From Callipepla californica brunnescens (lineage: Eukaryota > Chordata > Aves > Galliformes > Odontophoridae), in contig JALIRH010000004.1 of assembly GCA_023055505.1 (NCBI GenBank), positions 37,763,502 through 37,827,501 of the forward strand: a DNA stretch of 64,000 nt. The letters are read 5' to 3'. The position numbers were made by a program, and so were the translations under genes. This document shows positions 23,501-38,287 of the stretch, one piece after another. Position 1 is the first letter of the stretch, and every line of letters begins with the position of its first letter. The notes under the pieces are model-generated. The model did not search any database. It was not told the origin of the DNA and worked only from the letters and a program-made list of their open reading frames with translations.

Positions 23501-26500
23501 ACTGGCCAGGGAGTGGAACTGCAAACTGTCTCAAGACTGGCATCAAAACACTGCGATGACGGTGCTCATCAGCTGGTTTAGAAGAGTGATCTTCAGAGAC
23601 CACTAAGAATATACATAATACCTTACAAGCTCCCTAGAAGATGGGAAACTAAAGGAAAGGTGATGCTGGGTATAGGAAAGAGGAGATAAATAGCTCCCAC
23701 ATTACTTACTAAGCTAGCTTGGGTAGCAGGAGGAGAAAAATGAAAAAGTTGCTCAAAGAAAAACATCTGGGGTGCAGATAATCATTGAGCTGAGAGCAGC
23801 TATGGCTGGGAACACACAGGCATTCCATTTAGACAGATTTAATATGGAAATAGTGCAGCTGTGTGGTTTTTCTAGAGCTTGGTTTTGTACCTTCAGTATC
23901 ACGAGCCTGCAGACATTTCTCAGCAAGACTTTTCTCTCTCCTATGCCCACCTTTTTGTTGTGCTACCTATCTAAACCCAACACATAGAAAGAAACAAGAT
24001 CTAGATGAGATCCATCACTCCCCTTGTTTTGAGGTGAAGAATTAAGTCGACAATTTCGGGGCTTATAGAAAGCTTGATTTTTTCTCAGTCTAAGTAAGCC
24101 AACTTTCATTAATCACCGGACAATTCAACAGCAGGTTCTTTTTTTTTCCCCAAATCCTTTTGTATCCTGTTGACAAAATCAGGATTTCCACCCCACCCCA
24201 CCCCACCAACTACAGAGCAGCTCACATTTTTGGTGCTGTCTGCTGGCAATAGCCAAAGAGTGAGCCCAGGGCCTCTCACACCAACGGCCTCTTTATCTCC
24301 AGCTGAGCAATATGGAGCAGCCTGCGTGGCTTTCCTCAGTTCCAGTGAACACTCCTGCAGTTTTCTCACAGGAAATCTGATACAATTAGACCTAAATGTT
24401 TTTGCGGTGACAAATGGGACAATACACCAAAGGACTTCTTTGTACTCATTTGCAAAAGATGAGCACACAGCTTGTCTCATCTGCAAAAGCCCTTGTTACC
24501 AGGAACGAGAAGGATAACGAGGTTGTGTACCTTTATGTGACAGTAGAGCTCTTGCTGTCCCTCCACCTGTCACACATCACAAACAGACCTGAGTCACCCA
24601 GCCTTCATAGCAGCACTTGGACCATGCTGTGCATTTTGGAACCAAAATCAGTGATTTGGTTCAGATCATTACCTAGATAAGCACTATTCTTTCTACTCCC
24701 ACATCAAATGGGCAGAGATCGGCTGGCCCACACCTCAGGGTTTGTAGCACAATGTGGGGTGGTAATAGGGTCAGGGAGCAGGAAAATGGCACTGCTTACT
24801 CAACATTCCTTCCACAGAAAAGAACCATGCTTTTAGGGCTATTTTAAGAGAAGCTTTCTGCCCCTTCCTGCCTCCTCCACATACAAGGAAGGGCTCTTGC
24901 TTCAATGGGGTGATGCTCTGCTAGAGAGAGGGGAAAGAAGGAGCAACCATTCCTTTGTACCTCTTTTTTTTCTTCTAACAGTTTTCCTCACTACTTAAGA
25001 TAGCTCATACACTCAGAGAAATCCCCTCTAAAATTGTAGAGCAAAGTGGAAATTGGGGTGCATGACTAAGGATGACTATGAGGAAGTGCCACAACAATGT
25101 TTGGATTAAACCAGCGTACTTATGTGAAAGGCTCGCAAGTGGAATGAGCCACGAAAGGCAATTACTTGAGAAAAAATCCAATTCATATTGGAATATTCAA
25201 ATTCTTTCTTCCACAAAAAAAAAGGAAGGGTAAAGAAATACAGGTGCACGTGGCAGAGGCAGAAATTATAGATCTAAACATGACTAAAATATTTGCCGTT
25301 ACTTTTTATTTCCATCTTCAGAAGCACAATTGGGACAAGAGCTCACGGCCCCTGAGAGTTTGAAATACACTCTACAACAGAAAGCACACAGAAATATTTT
25401 TGCCAAACTTCTATGGGAAGAGCAGTTGGCTGCAAGGGGTTTTGCTTCTGCTTTCTGCTGGTTTTGTTGTCTATAAAGCTGTCGGGACACCTCGAAGATT
25501 CTCTGCTATACTTTAATTCCTTTTTTTTTTTTTTTTCCAGTCTGCTTTTTTGCAATAGAAGTACAAATTCTGCATGCCCCTCTACTTGCAAGAACGTCAC
25601 ACCAGGGCATACAGTAAAGGAAGGGCTCTATCTTTTGAAACTCATGAAACCATCTTACAGAATTCCTTTCTAAACTTCATTTAGGTCTTTGCACAACTCA
25701 TTTGTACTTGCTAACTTGTGAAGGGGCCCTTCCAACGGGAATGGAACAATAACAAAACAACAGTAACTATTCCTCTGAGTGTTTGTTTCAGAGGGAGGAA
25801 ACCAGAGAAGTATTCTAATAATTACAAATCACTTTACTTTTGTCACTATTGTATGACTTCATTTAGAAGTGTATTGTCAAAGAAGGAAGCCAGCAACATT
25901 TTTTCAGACCCACACAAACAAAAGACCAATTAGTCACCAATGTCCAATTCTTCCTAGCACAGACATGCAATTATTCACAGCACTGGGTAAATCACTCAAC
26001 TTGCTCAGACTTTGATATCTTGGGAATTTCTCTCAACTTCTTAATTTCTGTTTACCATCAAACTTCTCCAGAGTCTGCAGTAAGTTATATCTTCAACTTC
26101 AGATCTGGACCACAACAGTGGTGTAGTTCAGGGCCCATAAATGTCAGCAGGAGTTGATAATACAGATTTGAGAGGCAGCTTCATGTTAAAATCCTTGATT
26201 TGTGAATCTTTCTCTCTTACAGTGAAGTCAGTGTTTGACAAAAGCACTCCATCGGACATCAAATAAGTATGATGTGAAGTGTGTATACTAAAACATTGCA
26301 ACGCATTATCAAATGAAAATGTTTAGTCCTTGCTCCTCTGGTAGTCAGTCACACCCTCTTCTGTCTCTGACTTTGCCACCTCACACTCTCCTGGAGAACA
26401 TTTGAATGGTTTCATCTGCTGCCTTACAGAGCATCAGGTGTGTCATTCCTTAACTGTTCCACGGAACAGCTGAAAAATGTGATCTGTGCCACCTAGTGTA

Positions 26501-29500
26501 AGCAGAATGGGTGGACTGATGCAAGGCAGCCAAAAGCTGGTGGAGATAGTCACTGTATACTAGAAAATGACTTAATTAAAATACTTTCACAACCTCTAAA
26601 CTTAGTTCTAATGCTCATTTCCCAACAGCAGTGACATGGTGATGTAGTCTCATCTTGCCCGTGCCCTGGCCCACAGACCATGAAGCTTAGTAAGAAATGG
26701 CTGAATCAGCATGGACCATAAACCTACGTGTTCTACCCTCAATTCATAAGTCAAATAAACTTTCAATTCAGCAGGGAGTCACCTAGAAAGAACAGAGCTG
26801 AGCATCTCTGAATGGCTATGAGGGAGCTAAGGTATCACCAGCAGGAATTCATGGCAACACAGCACCCCACAGGCTACATTAGGAGAGGTCACAGGGGTGG
26901 ACTTGTTGAAACACAACATTTACATTCCTGGAAAATGACAATATTTCAGTAGAAAAAAAAAGAATTCCCAGAATCACCGAGCAGATTGTCAGCCTAACCT
27001 AACCTTTGTGCTTTTGATTAGAACACTGAGTATTCCTCCTAATTGATGTGCAAACTGCTGTATATGAGGTACTACATATTACATCTGATATGAGAAGTCA
27101 TTAAAGCAAACACTATCTCACCAGGAAGGATGCAGGCATTGCAGTGATCATATGCTGAGTTGGAGTCAACAATATATTTTTGTAAAAATACAAGAAAACA
27201 AAGCAAATTACCCTGGGGTGTCCCAGCAGCTGTGGGTGCCACCTCTCTATCCTGAGCACCACTGCAAGGCACTACAGAGCTGCTGGCTGTGGTTGGGGAA
27301 ATGCAGGGCGACATTCACTGGTCTAGAACAGCTGAGGAAGGATGCTGTTGGGTTTGTTTAGTCTAAAGAACACCATAACGAAGGCAAACGGAGCAAAAAC
27401 CTTCCAACATGCTAATGACTGTAGCAAAGAGGAAAGCATGTTCTCTGTGAAAGCCTGAAAGAGAGACTGGGTAAAACGCTGCTAAAAACTTTCTACTGAC
27501 AAAGGTAAGTGGGGTAGCACTGGGATGGACGGTGTGTGGGACAAAGGTCTTAAAGTTGGAGGTCTTAAGAGTCTGTCAGGCATTCTGAGGATGGTTCAGC
27601 CAATGCCTCCTTGAAGGCAAAGAAATGTTTGGAGAACTCTCAGACTCTCCATTCCAGTCTCTGTTATTGCTCAGTGACACAACACAACTCACCCTTGCCC
27701 CTGAGACACACAACAGCATGAAAGCAAATTGTGCAAACCTGACATGAGGTAAAATCATTTCCACAAAACAAATTATTTTTTTAAACAAATCATTTCAATT
27801 TTTTTAAATTTTTCTCCCTAGAAATTAAAGCTATATGGAAGTGAAATATACACGAGCTCACATGTTTCAGAAATAACTTAAAGGTACACGTTCTGCTGCT
27901 GGAACATTTCATTTCATGTTTTTACACCTTTGGAGGCCTGCACATGTAAAGGACAAACAGGGGTAAGGAAGACTGAGGGGACAACAGTTTCTCGCACACC
28001 TGACACTGGTTCAGCTTCTTTCTCTAGGCTTGGGGACTTTTTAAAATCAAATACAAGAACTGGCTGAACACAGGGAAGTGCTGAAAAGAAACTGCATTTC
28101 GGAAAATCCCTATTTATGGTAATAAGAAGTTCACACAGTGTGTATTTTTGGTCAAGCAGTCCAACTAAATACGGGGCGATGAATCACACAACAGGAATTA
28201 GTCATGCCACAGTTGCCTCAAGGAGCTGGCTCATAGCTTTCAAAAATGACCCTCATCTGCCCCCTCCTTCCTGCTGCTAAAGAGCAGCCAGGTGGGTGAT
28301 GTGGCTGCCAGGACCTCAGGACCTCAGCGCTGAGCTGGCTCCTGCTCACAGGACAGCTCCCTGGGGCTCATGCATGGCTCACTTGAGTCCACAACTGGGA
28401 GTGGAAGCCAAGACTGAGTAGATCTTAAGGATTAGGAGACAAACAAGCCATGATCAACGTGTAAAAGTACCAGTAAGGAATGAGAACTGGAACAACTGCA
28501 CTGTAGGCCTGGGACTGAGAAGTAGGAACTTGTCTCTTCTGAAGTAAATGGGTTCTGATTCATTTTCCCTTCTTTATCAGGAAATCCCCTAACTCTTCTG
28601 ACTCATTTTCCCAGCCTGTATCCCCATCCCTGCTGAGGCTGCAGGCTCTCTAACACCAGCACTGATGTGTCAGCAGCTTGCTCTCTGTACACGTGTGCTA
28701 TCAAAGACAGGGGACAGGGAGCCCACAGCACACAGTCCCACTACTGAGCCTCCCCAGCATCACCCACTGGCTACAGTGGAAAATCTGTTCAAAAACTAAG
28801 TTAGGGAGCAAATTCCCTTTCTGCTGACATCTTTTATAATGCCACTGCCTCCAGACTAAAGAAAGTATAATTAAACCTAAATATCAAACAGAACTATCTC
28901 ATTAACAGAAAGAAATTTGGAAAGCTAATCCCACCTTCAGCAACAAAACATTAATCTGTGCAATTGTTCTCCTTCACTGCTCACTCAGGGGCAGCACTGA
29001 CTTGCCAGCACTTGGACCAGCGACGATCAATGTTTGACTAATAATGTTTGGCAAATAGCAAAGGCTGTCTGAGAGAAAAATGCGACTTGCTAGGTCTAAA
29101 TGAAATGTGGTTGGAGCTCTGCTGTGTCTTAAGAGATTGAACAGATCTCCTGTCAATGTTTTCATCGTTCCACATATCAGCGAATAATGATACATTCAAT
29201 AAAGTCATTTCTCTTTTAAATTCTATTTTCTCCATTTATGATTCAGTACATGATTCATTTTGTACAGCAAAAGTTTTAAGACAAGGGAAAGTGAGAAGCC
29301 TTTTATAATATTTGGAGATTTTTCCCACTCTTCCCTCATTTTTCTTTAACTTCATTCTCAATCTTCTGTTTGGATTTATTTTAATCAGAGACAAAATTCA
29401 TCACAGGATATAAGCCCAATCAATTCAAGCACCTGGCATCGCGTGCACTGTCACTATTTAGGAACTGGAATAATTCTTCTGTGCCTTTGTACCGTGCTTG

Positions 29501-32500
29501 TGTTTCTGGCTTACACTGTCCCATTGTGTTCTGGATGTTTCTGTTCTCAATCCAGCTGTAACGTAGCACACCATCCACCCTTCCCTGCACTGCTCCTTAG
29601 CTCATTTCCTTTCAACTGTTCTGTATTTCTTGCTTGGATCTTACTTGGTCTGGGGGTTTGGGTAGGAGGGTGACGTGCCTACATTTGTGTACGTCTTCCA
29701 ATAGTCCCCACCTAGCCTGGAGAGATTTAACTCTTCCAGCCAACCTTTTGTACTGCTTTTTGCTAAGCTTCCCTGTTTTTTTGTTGTTTTTTTTTTTTCT
29801 TTTTTTGTAGCTTCCTTTCTGAAAGTCAGCCTAATTTCCAGAAGATCCAAGTCAATATCCTCACATAAGATCTGCTCTGAAACGTTAATTCTCAGACTTC
29901 TGATGATTCTGTAGAAGCAGTGTGCCTTGGAGAAGATTTCCTTCTGTGCTCCTCCCCTCATCCCTCTCACTCCCCAGAATACCATTGAAAACTTCAGCCT
30001 TTTTTATTTTTGTTTTTTAACTTGAAGATACAGAGCTCCAGTGCCTCAGTCCCTAATGGATGTATTATTCTAAACAAAGTGCTGGTCTCTGTATCTGCAG
30101 GCTTCCTTCTGTTATAATTTCCTGAATTTTCATTTCCTCAATTCCCTTAATTTTCATGTAAAAAGACCTCTTTTTAGTACTCACATGATTTTAAGCACTC
30201 GTGTTTTGCTTTCATTAAGATTTAAACAAAGCCTGGCCTTCTATTCTACTCCATTACTCTTGAGTATCCCCCTTTTGTCATGTGCACAAACCCTTCCCTC
30301 CAACCTCTATTTTCTGTTCTGCCTTGACACTGTCCCTCCATACCCCACGTGGACTTGCACAGGGTGCAGGAAGCCTTCCCCATCACCCTGCTGCTGAATC
30401 CTTGTGCTACAGCACCCTGCCAAGCAGCCTGAATGTTCCAGCCCTTCTCCATCACACCACTGTATGACAGCAGGACCCACATGAGCTGTGACCACCTGCC
30501 TCCCCCGAGTCAGAGCCATCAGCTTTGCCACCTCCCTCCTGGGAGGTGTATCACAGCATCCTCCCTGGAGTCACCAACTCAACCATCCATGTGCTCAAAA
30601 CCTGACTCTCTTCTGGTCTTCACTTAAGGAAAATGGTGAGGAACAACCAGTCCACAGTAATGGTGGGTAATCTGGGTAAAAGAGGTTCAATCAAAAAATA
30701 TTGAGAGAATAGTTAAGGAATCATCCATAGCTGTGTAGAAATGGAAAAAGCTTATTTTATAGCACCAGAGAAGCAACCTATAGCAAAAGTAACAACCTTG
30801 CTTTCAACCATTCTCACTTCCTAGCATTCATCTAACTAGGGAAAGGGAAGAGAATCAAGTGTTGTTACAAGGGAATTCTGATGAGTTATTGGGCAGGAGA
30901 TGGAAAGCTGCTCCAGGATTCCAGAACTGCTCTTAAATCCAGGTCCTGCTCTGGTTTTCAGCTCTGGTGTGTGAAGTTAGCACTGAAATATGGACACAAC
31001 TTCAAATTCCAAATAATTATGTTATGCCATAATAGACTAAGGCATCTTGGTTTAAGTTTTGTACTCTACCAAACAATCCCTATGTTGAAAGCTAGGTCCA
31101 ATCACTCTATAAATGTAGAGTGCAAAATAGATACATCCTCAAAATAGAAATGTGGAAAGGCACTACTAAATCATGATTTGTCAGAGTGAAAGTTCTCCCT
31201 CTCCTTCACAGACAGAAGTTAAAATAATGCATTTTTTATTCAGGTATCACTGAAGTGACTTAAGTTTGATAGGTTGATTGCATTTGCTTTTGTAACTCAT
31301 TCAGTTCTTGATTTCCTCCTCTGTTAGTCATCTAACCTCTTCCAAAGCTTTTAGGTCTTTACTATTCAGCCAATAACAAATAATGTGAGAGAAAAGAAGC
31401 CTGAAAGCTCATAGAATAAAGCAGTGATGTTCAGAACTGAGAGTTTGGGCTCACCCTGCAGTTCTCAAGGGGAGAATGTCAGGAAGATCTCTTGTGGAGG
31501 ACCAGTAGGAGCAGCAGTGCCTTCTTCATTACCTGCAGACCGGAGTTCCTATTTGCCTCTGGCAGTGACAGACCTGTGCTTACCCAACCCCAGATCCAGT
31601 GCCACAACAACACAGCTGGAAAGGAATTTGTCACCAATTTCTGGTGGGAGCGCTCCATAGGGAGGAAAAGAATCCTCTATCCTTCCAGGTGTGCCCATTG
31701 CTCCACCTCTCTCAGACAGAGCACTCTGAGCCTCTTATTTGGTCTCTTTTCTCTTCAGACATATCAGCTAAAGCTCCAGGTGAGGTGACAAGCCTTGCTG
31801 CCCAGAGAGCTCAGAGTGTGGCTCATAGTGAGAACAAGGGCATCACCCTGGATGCATCCCTCAAAGGACAAACTGTACTGCTGTTCTTGGCTGCTGCTGA
31901 TTACTGAACCTTTACTGAAAATCACTGGCCAGTTTCTCCTAAACATTAAAACTGCTCTGTGTCTTTTCAAACCCAAGTGCCATCAGCTGTCGGGGACAGC
32001 AGCTCTGCAAATGCTTCAGCTGGCAGAGTAATTCATAACAAGTGCTACAAGCCACTCAAAACAATCCTTACAGGAAAAACAAATCTCATAGAGGAAAGAT
32101 TCTGCTAATTGTAAGGTAAACACCCTCACAAGGCTGCACATCTGCACTTCTATTTCCACAGTTCTTCACTTAAAAATAATTATCAAAGTTGTATGAATAC
32201 TCTCTGAGTCCCAAGTAATATTTTCTTTGGTTATCACCGCACTGACACAAGAACAGTTGGCAGCAATAGAGCTCCAGCAAAATGCAAACATGCCCCGGGG
32301 TTAGATCTGGCATAACTGGCAAGGAAGAACTTTCCTTCTCCATCAGCTGTTCAAATAGATGTCCAGAAAGCAGTATCACCTGGTTAACTGAGTGACAGCA
32401 CCCAGAGCTCTGCTTAGGAGAGCATAACCGACACTGCTGCCTACACCTGCGCACACCTGACCCTATGTGACTGCTCCAGCACTGCTAAGAAGCTCCCAGC

Positions 32501-34242
32501 CTGCTCAGCCTCTGCCAGGGGCCATGCTGCAGGCTCACAGGACAGGATGGCAGCAGGTCCCAGAAGGAATGCAGACACTTTTTCTCTGCCAGCTACAAAA
32601 TGAATTAAATAAGCCCTACTGCAAATGCCAAGTGAGATGAGTTCTTTTTACTGAGACACTGGAATCATCACAGCTTTCTTCATTTAAAACTGTGATATTC
32701 AAATTCCAGAGGAGTGATGCAGACATCATCATCTCCCAGCAGTGCCCACTATCACAGAACAAAACGTTGGTCTGATTTGATAAAGCCAGCACTTTCTCAC
32801 GGCGTACTGCCCAGACCCCAAGGCTCCCAAAACTTTGGGGATTTACTTTCTATTTTATCATCTAAATGACAGCTTCATACATCAAATATATCTTCAGCTG
32901 GGAAGAACTGCCTTCTGCCTCTTCCTTCATTTAACAGAAAGAGCTTACAGTTGCATGCATGGAAGCAGCACGATACAGGGAACAGCAAACTACTGGTGAC
33001 AACATGGGGAGGTGATAAGCGTAGAAGACTCCTTTCTTCTCAGAAAAGAAAGACAGGAGCGTGCTACAGTGCAGAGGACTGAGTGCTTAATGGCTTCTTG
33101 ACTAATAAATGTGAAAGAAGAAGTGGTCAGATGTCATACTGTGCTGGAGCCAAAGTGAATACACGATGTCAGTGTGGAAAAAGTCACAGTAGGGGCTGAT
33201 TAACTGACTGCTCAGAGTGTCCTGTAATGCTCACACTGACAGTATCACATCTTATGAGCCTGTGTGTAGCCATTTTTCCTCATCTCACTGTTAAATTTCC
33301 TGAGAGTTTTAGTAGTATCTGCATGTGTTCTGAGCAGAAAAGCACAGTACGAGGCCGAATATTCTTCTAAATTCTTAATTTCTCAACTCCCCACCTCCAC
33401 CTCCTGCACAACTGGAAGCAGATCTCTCAGTGATTTCAGTGATTTGCTTTCCTTCTTGCTGCTCAGAGACTGTCAAGAACCAGAAAAGCAGACAGCTGTC
33501 AGAGGTAACCTACAATAACGAATGTCTTTAATCCTACTTAAAAACAAAAACCTAGCAGAATTCTGACAGAATTGACTTCATCACTCTAAACCTTCACATT
33601 TCAAGTTTCCCAAGTTGCTGCTGATTGGCAGCAGGAAAAATGGGTTACTGTTTGGAAAGTACGTCAGTGGCATACTTTTGAGATATAAGGACAAATAGCT
33701 GTACACAGAACACCTACACACCAAGGTATGTGGTTAAGTGGTTTCCTGCAGCTAGACACAACTTCTGGGCTGTACCCTCAGGGGAAGTAAATTACTTAAA
33801 TTCTTAATTACTCACTTAAAGCAGTTTGTATCCGGACAACTGACACATGCTTACGAACTGCTTTGAAAATGACCAGCGGAGTTTATCTACTCCCTATTCT
33901 TCTGCAAACAGGAGACAGATTCTTAGTTTACCTTAACAATTCCATTTCATCAATACAACATCAGTACAAGTGCTCCTTACAACTGTCTAGAAGTTTAAAA
34001 AGTTTCTCTAGAACAGCTTCTACTCACAGTTTTCTACCAGTGGGAACCTGCCATGGAAATTTAGTTTGAAGTTATGAATTTTTGGTTGAGTCCTGGAACT
34101 GCCCCACTGTTTTGCTTTGCTTCACTTCTAACAACCTAGCCAAAAACCTGTTCTGCCACCATTCCAGGAGTCACAGCTAGTATAACCAGTGATGGAAAAT
34201 CAACTTGCTTCTAAGAATGAATAGGTAAAAAACAAAACTTAC
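20587..34242 (-). other. GPR68 upstream region / probable 5' UTR intron
   Basis: About 13.7 kb with no recognised protein domain, tRNA, CR1 copy or CpG-rich block. Low-complexity spots include a CCCCA tandem near 24188-24207 and T runs near 25519-25538 and 29780-29799. Many 60-140 codon open frames exist on both strands, but they overlap each other and show no motifs. If GPR68 has an upstream untranslated exon, as in mammals, most of this is its first intron. Confidence 0.5.
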
Positions 34243-34381
34243 CTGTGAGCAAAGTTTATGCAAAGATGCTTTTCCTCCAGTGTGAAGAGCATAAATGTTC
34301 CTTTCTCCCTTCTCCCAGCTTCTGCTTGGGCTGCTGAAAGCTGTCCTCCTCCCAGCTGGGAGCAAGGCTGTCGGTGAAACA
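34243..34381 (-). other. Candidate untranslated exon of GPR68
   Basis: On the - strand a long C/T tract (ctcctcctccctcctgacag) ends at plus 34382, and a textbook donor CTCACAG|GTAAGTTTT follows 139 bases later at 34243. The segment has no long frame; it holds one ATG (ATGCTCTTCACACTGGAGG) that would be a uORF. Strand, strong splice sites and position upstream of GPR68 make a 5' UTR exon the simplest reading, but no transcript evidence is available here. Confidence 0.4.
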
Positions 34382-35123
34382 CTGTCAGGAGGGAGGAGGA
34401 GATTATGCTTCATCTCCTCTGCTCTTTATGGTACAACTGTGAAGGAGTCGAGTCAGCCCAGCCCTCTCCTCCCTCACCCACTCATTCATAAATAAAAGAG
34501 ATGACAGTGCCAAAGGCAGACGCTAAAGATGGAGATGACAACACACACAGAGCAGTACTCACACTCCTACCTACTGTCACCAGCACAGCACTGCCATCAC
34601 AGCAGCTGGTGCAAAGCCCAGAGGCTGCCGAACACACACAGATGTTGCCTTGTGCAGTCTGTTTACTATCACAAAGTACACAGAGCATTACTAAGTACAC
34701 AGAGCCTTAGCACAGTTATTAGTGTTATTTACAGTAAGTTCCTCGATCTCTCTGAGATCAGCCCTTCATGATGTCCAAACTCAGAGCCGATCTGTGCATG
34801 AGGTGCTGCTGCTTTGAATGTGCAAAAGCAGGGGCTGGCAGATGCTTCTATTTCCTGCCTCACACAGTGAGAAGGACTGAGGCACAAACAAACTAAAGGG
34901 ATGTCCAAGGGTGCTCAGGAATATAACAGCACATCTGGGAGCTGACCTGCTGCTAACTCACATCGCCGCTCTTCCTCCCGCAGCAGAGAAAGGTGCCCCC
35001 AAGAACATGTAGTAGCCTGTTCATCATTCAACTTGAAATGCCCTATTCTTATAGAAACAGATATGAATTACATCACTGAAACTGGGAAAAAAGCTTCAGG
35101 TTGGGAGCTGACACGTTACTCAC

Positions 35124-35190
35124 CTGTTGCCGTGTGCTGCTGTGCTGCTGGAGGGACATCAGTGGCTTAGTGCAGTGCCCCTCTGCTCAC
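35124..35190 (-). other. Candidate further 5' exon on - strand (upper edge unsure)
   Basis: A strong - strand donor GGCAACAG|GTGAGTAACG lies at plus 35124. Upstream, the - strand has acceptor-like AGs after pyrimidine-rich text (ccccacacag near 35191 and gtccctccag near 35148), or this may be a first exon with no acceptor. It could be an alternative 5' exon of GPR68. Confidence 0.25.
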
Positions 35191-38100
35191 TGTGTGGGGT
35201 GACAGTGTTCTGCAGGGAGGCAGGGGATGCAGCTCTGCAAAGAGGAGCCTTGTGCTGGGTCCTCCAAGTGTTCTCTATTTCCATCCTGGTGGAATGCACA
35301 GAGGAACATAAGCAATGAAATGTTTAAAAAAAAAAAAAAAAAAAAAAGGAAAAAACAGTGAGAGGATACAATGACATTTACACAACTTGGAAATGCTCCA
35401 GGAGTACCCATGGCTAACGTCAGAACCGGCATCAAAAATAACTCCTCACTGCAGACACGCACAGGGATCTTCAAGGTATGAAAGGCTACCAGATGGCAGC
35501 AGCCTTCCTCTGCCAGGGCCTTGGCAGAGCTAAAATCATCTGCAGGGTTAAGGGACCTATCCGAGTTTCTGAGCAAAAAAAAAAAAAAAAAAAAAGAAAT
35601 TCTTGAATGTGGCCTAAAAAAGCTGCAAATAGCACAAAGCCATCCTTGGCAGGCTCACTGCTCTGCTCAGAGATAGGGAGAGATGCAGACAGAAAACCTG
35701 GTAAGGCACAGTGCCTGGGAACACAGCCAGGGGCTGAACACCTATCCAGAATTAAAGGACATGAAGGCTTGGTGTTAAGCTTACCAGCACTACCCAATGC
35801 TCCCCCTTACTTGCATTCAGCCTTAAACAAATCACATAGACTGGGATCTTCCAGAAAGCAAAGTGAAGGTGACTGTCAGCAGTAAACCACCTGCACTGAA
35901 CTGCAAACACGCTGAGCTATCTGTTAAATGTTGGATGCAGGTACTCAGAATACCTGAAAGCTGAGCCTTGGCCACCAGGCACAATGTGTGTCCATCTGAG
36001 CATGCTGAAAAGGCAAAACTGGAGGTTAATCCGGCCCTGCAGGTGGAGCAGAATCAGGCACTTCCACCGACCCTCTTTTCCAAAAATTACAAACCAAAAC
36101 AAACTCTGGGGAAATCCTGATTTGGCTTTCTTTCATCCAGCCAATATATTCTGCTTTTCTCAGCATGCAGGTGCTGCAGGACAGATTATCTTCTGCTTCC
36201 AGTGCAGCAGAAGTGCTGCAGGGCATGGCTTCATTGCACACAGCAATGGCACCTGGGGATCTATACAAAATCCTGAAAGTGAAGAAAACTTTTATCCCTA
36301 CAAAATAAACAGCAGCTAGTAGAGCTGAGGAATGGCAATTATTCGGCCCGAGTGGCAATTTTTGCTTTTCACTTGCTTCAGTCAAATCATTCTAATGTTT
36401 ATAATGACTAAACTCCTGGCACCCATACATGTCACAGTCACAGCCAGCAGGCCTCACAAGGAATGGACCTGCACTGCACTGTGGACGTCACAGATGCCAC
36501 AAAAATGCAGCAGGATGGTCACTGGGACCTCCTCCTTCCTCTGAGGCCCAGTAAAGTAAACCAGGGCTGAAGGCATGTCCTGTGAGAGGAAACTGAGGGC
36601 ACAGAGCCATGCAGTCTGAGAGGCAGCCTCACTGCACCCAGCATCTACCTGAGGAGGGGAAGCAGAGGGAGGTACGGGCTCTGCGCCTGGGAACAATGGC
36701 AGGATGGGATCAGCACAGAGCTGCTGAAACAAGGACCTGCCACTGCTCCTCCCTCTGTCCTGGTACTACCTGGAGCCCACACAGGCCTGTCTCTGAGCTG
36801 CTGTATCACAAAGCCCCACATATCGTCCTCCCATGCAAGTGGGAGCACTGCTGCACTTTTAACTGCAGCCCACACGTCCTGCTTTCCCTGTCCTCCTCCT
36901 GCTTTCTCTTGTTTCTTTTCTTGTCCCAATCATTGCTTCATTGCATGTTATTTTTAATTTCTTCAACAGGTCTCAGGTTTGGCTTGGACAGTGGATGCAA
37001 CCCTCAGGTGCGTGCTCCAGCTGCTCTGGGAACATGTGTGGAACACAGTCCAAGAGCTGATACCCAGAACGTGCCAATATGGTGATTTCAGCTCCAAGAG
37101 TTCCCAGCAGAAAAGGCCATAGCCTAACACACACCTCATAAACACCAAACAAGCTCCATCATCCAGGCCCCATTATACCTCCAAGAGGGACTGAAGACTG
37201 AGATGTTGCAAATCTCACACAGGCATCCAGAGATCTGCATGTTCTGATCCACAGTGCAAAGACAAAAAAATTGAGGATGCAGGAATGTCTATGTAAGGAC
37301 TATCAGAATGAATTACAAGTTTTGTCAAAATCTAGGAGCCCAAGTGGGGCTCCACTAACTCTGATGTGTTTGGTTAAACAAACAAGGAAACGGATCCTTG
37401 CTCATGGGGGCTGCATGTGGATAACAATTTGACAAGCCAAAATAAGTAATGAACAAAATTCTAAAACAATGAAAATGATGTGGAAATGTATATTAATAAA
37501 AATACCTAAGACTGAATAGGGACAATACTGCCTCAAAAGGCAGAAAGTATGGTCCCTCTATCAACTCATCAATAGCTTTAAGAGCTAACAAATTCCCAAA
37601 GAATTTTAATCATCAAATATATCTGCCAGCTCTGAAATGTCTACTCAACTTGTTCAAAAGCTGTTCTAAGAACTTACGTAAAAACCCTGCTAAAGATAGC
37701 AGAATTCTGCATTCATCTTGATGAAGGAATTTTTGAAAGACATCTCAGTAACTATGAACAAGTAAACTTTGAAATTCGAAAACAAGATTTGAGAAGAACT
37801 TGGTTCAAAACTTTGTGCAAATGAGCATCATCTGCACCATAAATACCCACAGTTGTTTGTAGCAGAGTATGTTTCCTGCATGAGACTTGGGTATCACTTG
37901 TCACGAACACATGGTGAAAAAGAGCAGTAAAAGTGAGCTAAAGGAGGATGTGGGGAACAGACTCTACGAGAGGACTGCGACTGTACTGTGTGCTAGAGAG
38001 GGATGTGAGGGAAGAAAAGCCCCTAGAATGAATGGCACTGGAGGAATATTTGGGGAAAAGAAAAAAACAAAAAAACAAGAAGCAGTAGAGAGAAGGGAAT

Positions 38101-38287
38101 GTTTGAGTCAACAGTGGGACTGAGAAATAGCTAAGGAAGCATCAGGAAGCACTAAGAACAGAAAATGAGGTGGAATCAGGAATAAATAATTGACCTCAAG
38201 GCTTGAGAATGTGACTGAATAAGAAAGCCTGACAAGGGTGGAAAAGCAAGAAAGGTGGCAAAAAAAGTGCTACTTTCTTCTCATGGA
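35191..38287. other. Intergenic, no gene recognised
   Basis: Contains two A homopolymers (35324-35347 and 35576-35595) and a somewhat GC-richer stretch at 36450-37080. That stretch carries the longest unassigned frame (158 codons, + strand, 36609-37085) but lacks domain motifs and CpG density. Nothing here is supported as a gene. Confidence 0.5.
35324..35347. repeat. Poly(A) homopolymer
   Basis: About 24 uninterrupted A residues on the + strand. A second run of about 20 A lies at 35576-35595. No retroposed sequence is recognisable directly upstream, so neither looks like the tail of a processed pseudogene. Confidence 0.9.

Noticed and set aside
36609..37085. 158-codon open frame on the + strand, the longest unassigned one between the genes
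   Set aside because: No domain motif, several Cys/His/Leu-rich low-information stretches, no splice or Kozak support and overlapping frames on the other strand; consistent with chance in slightly GC-rich sequence.
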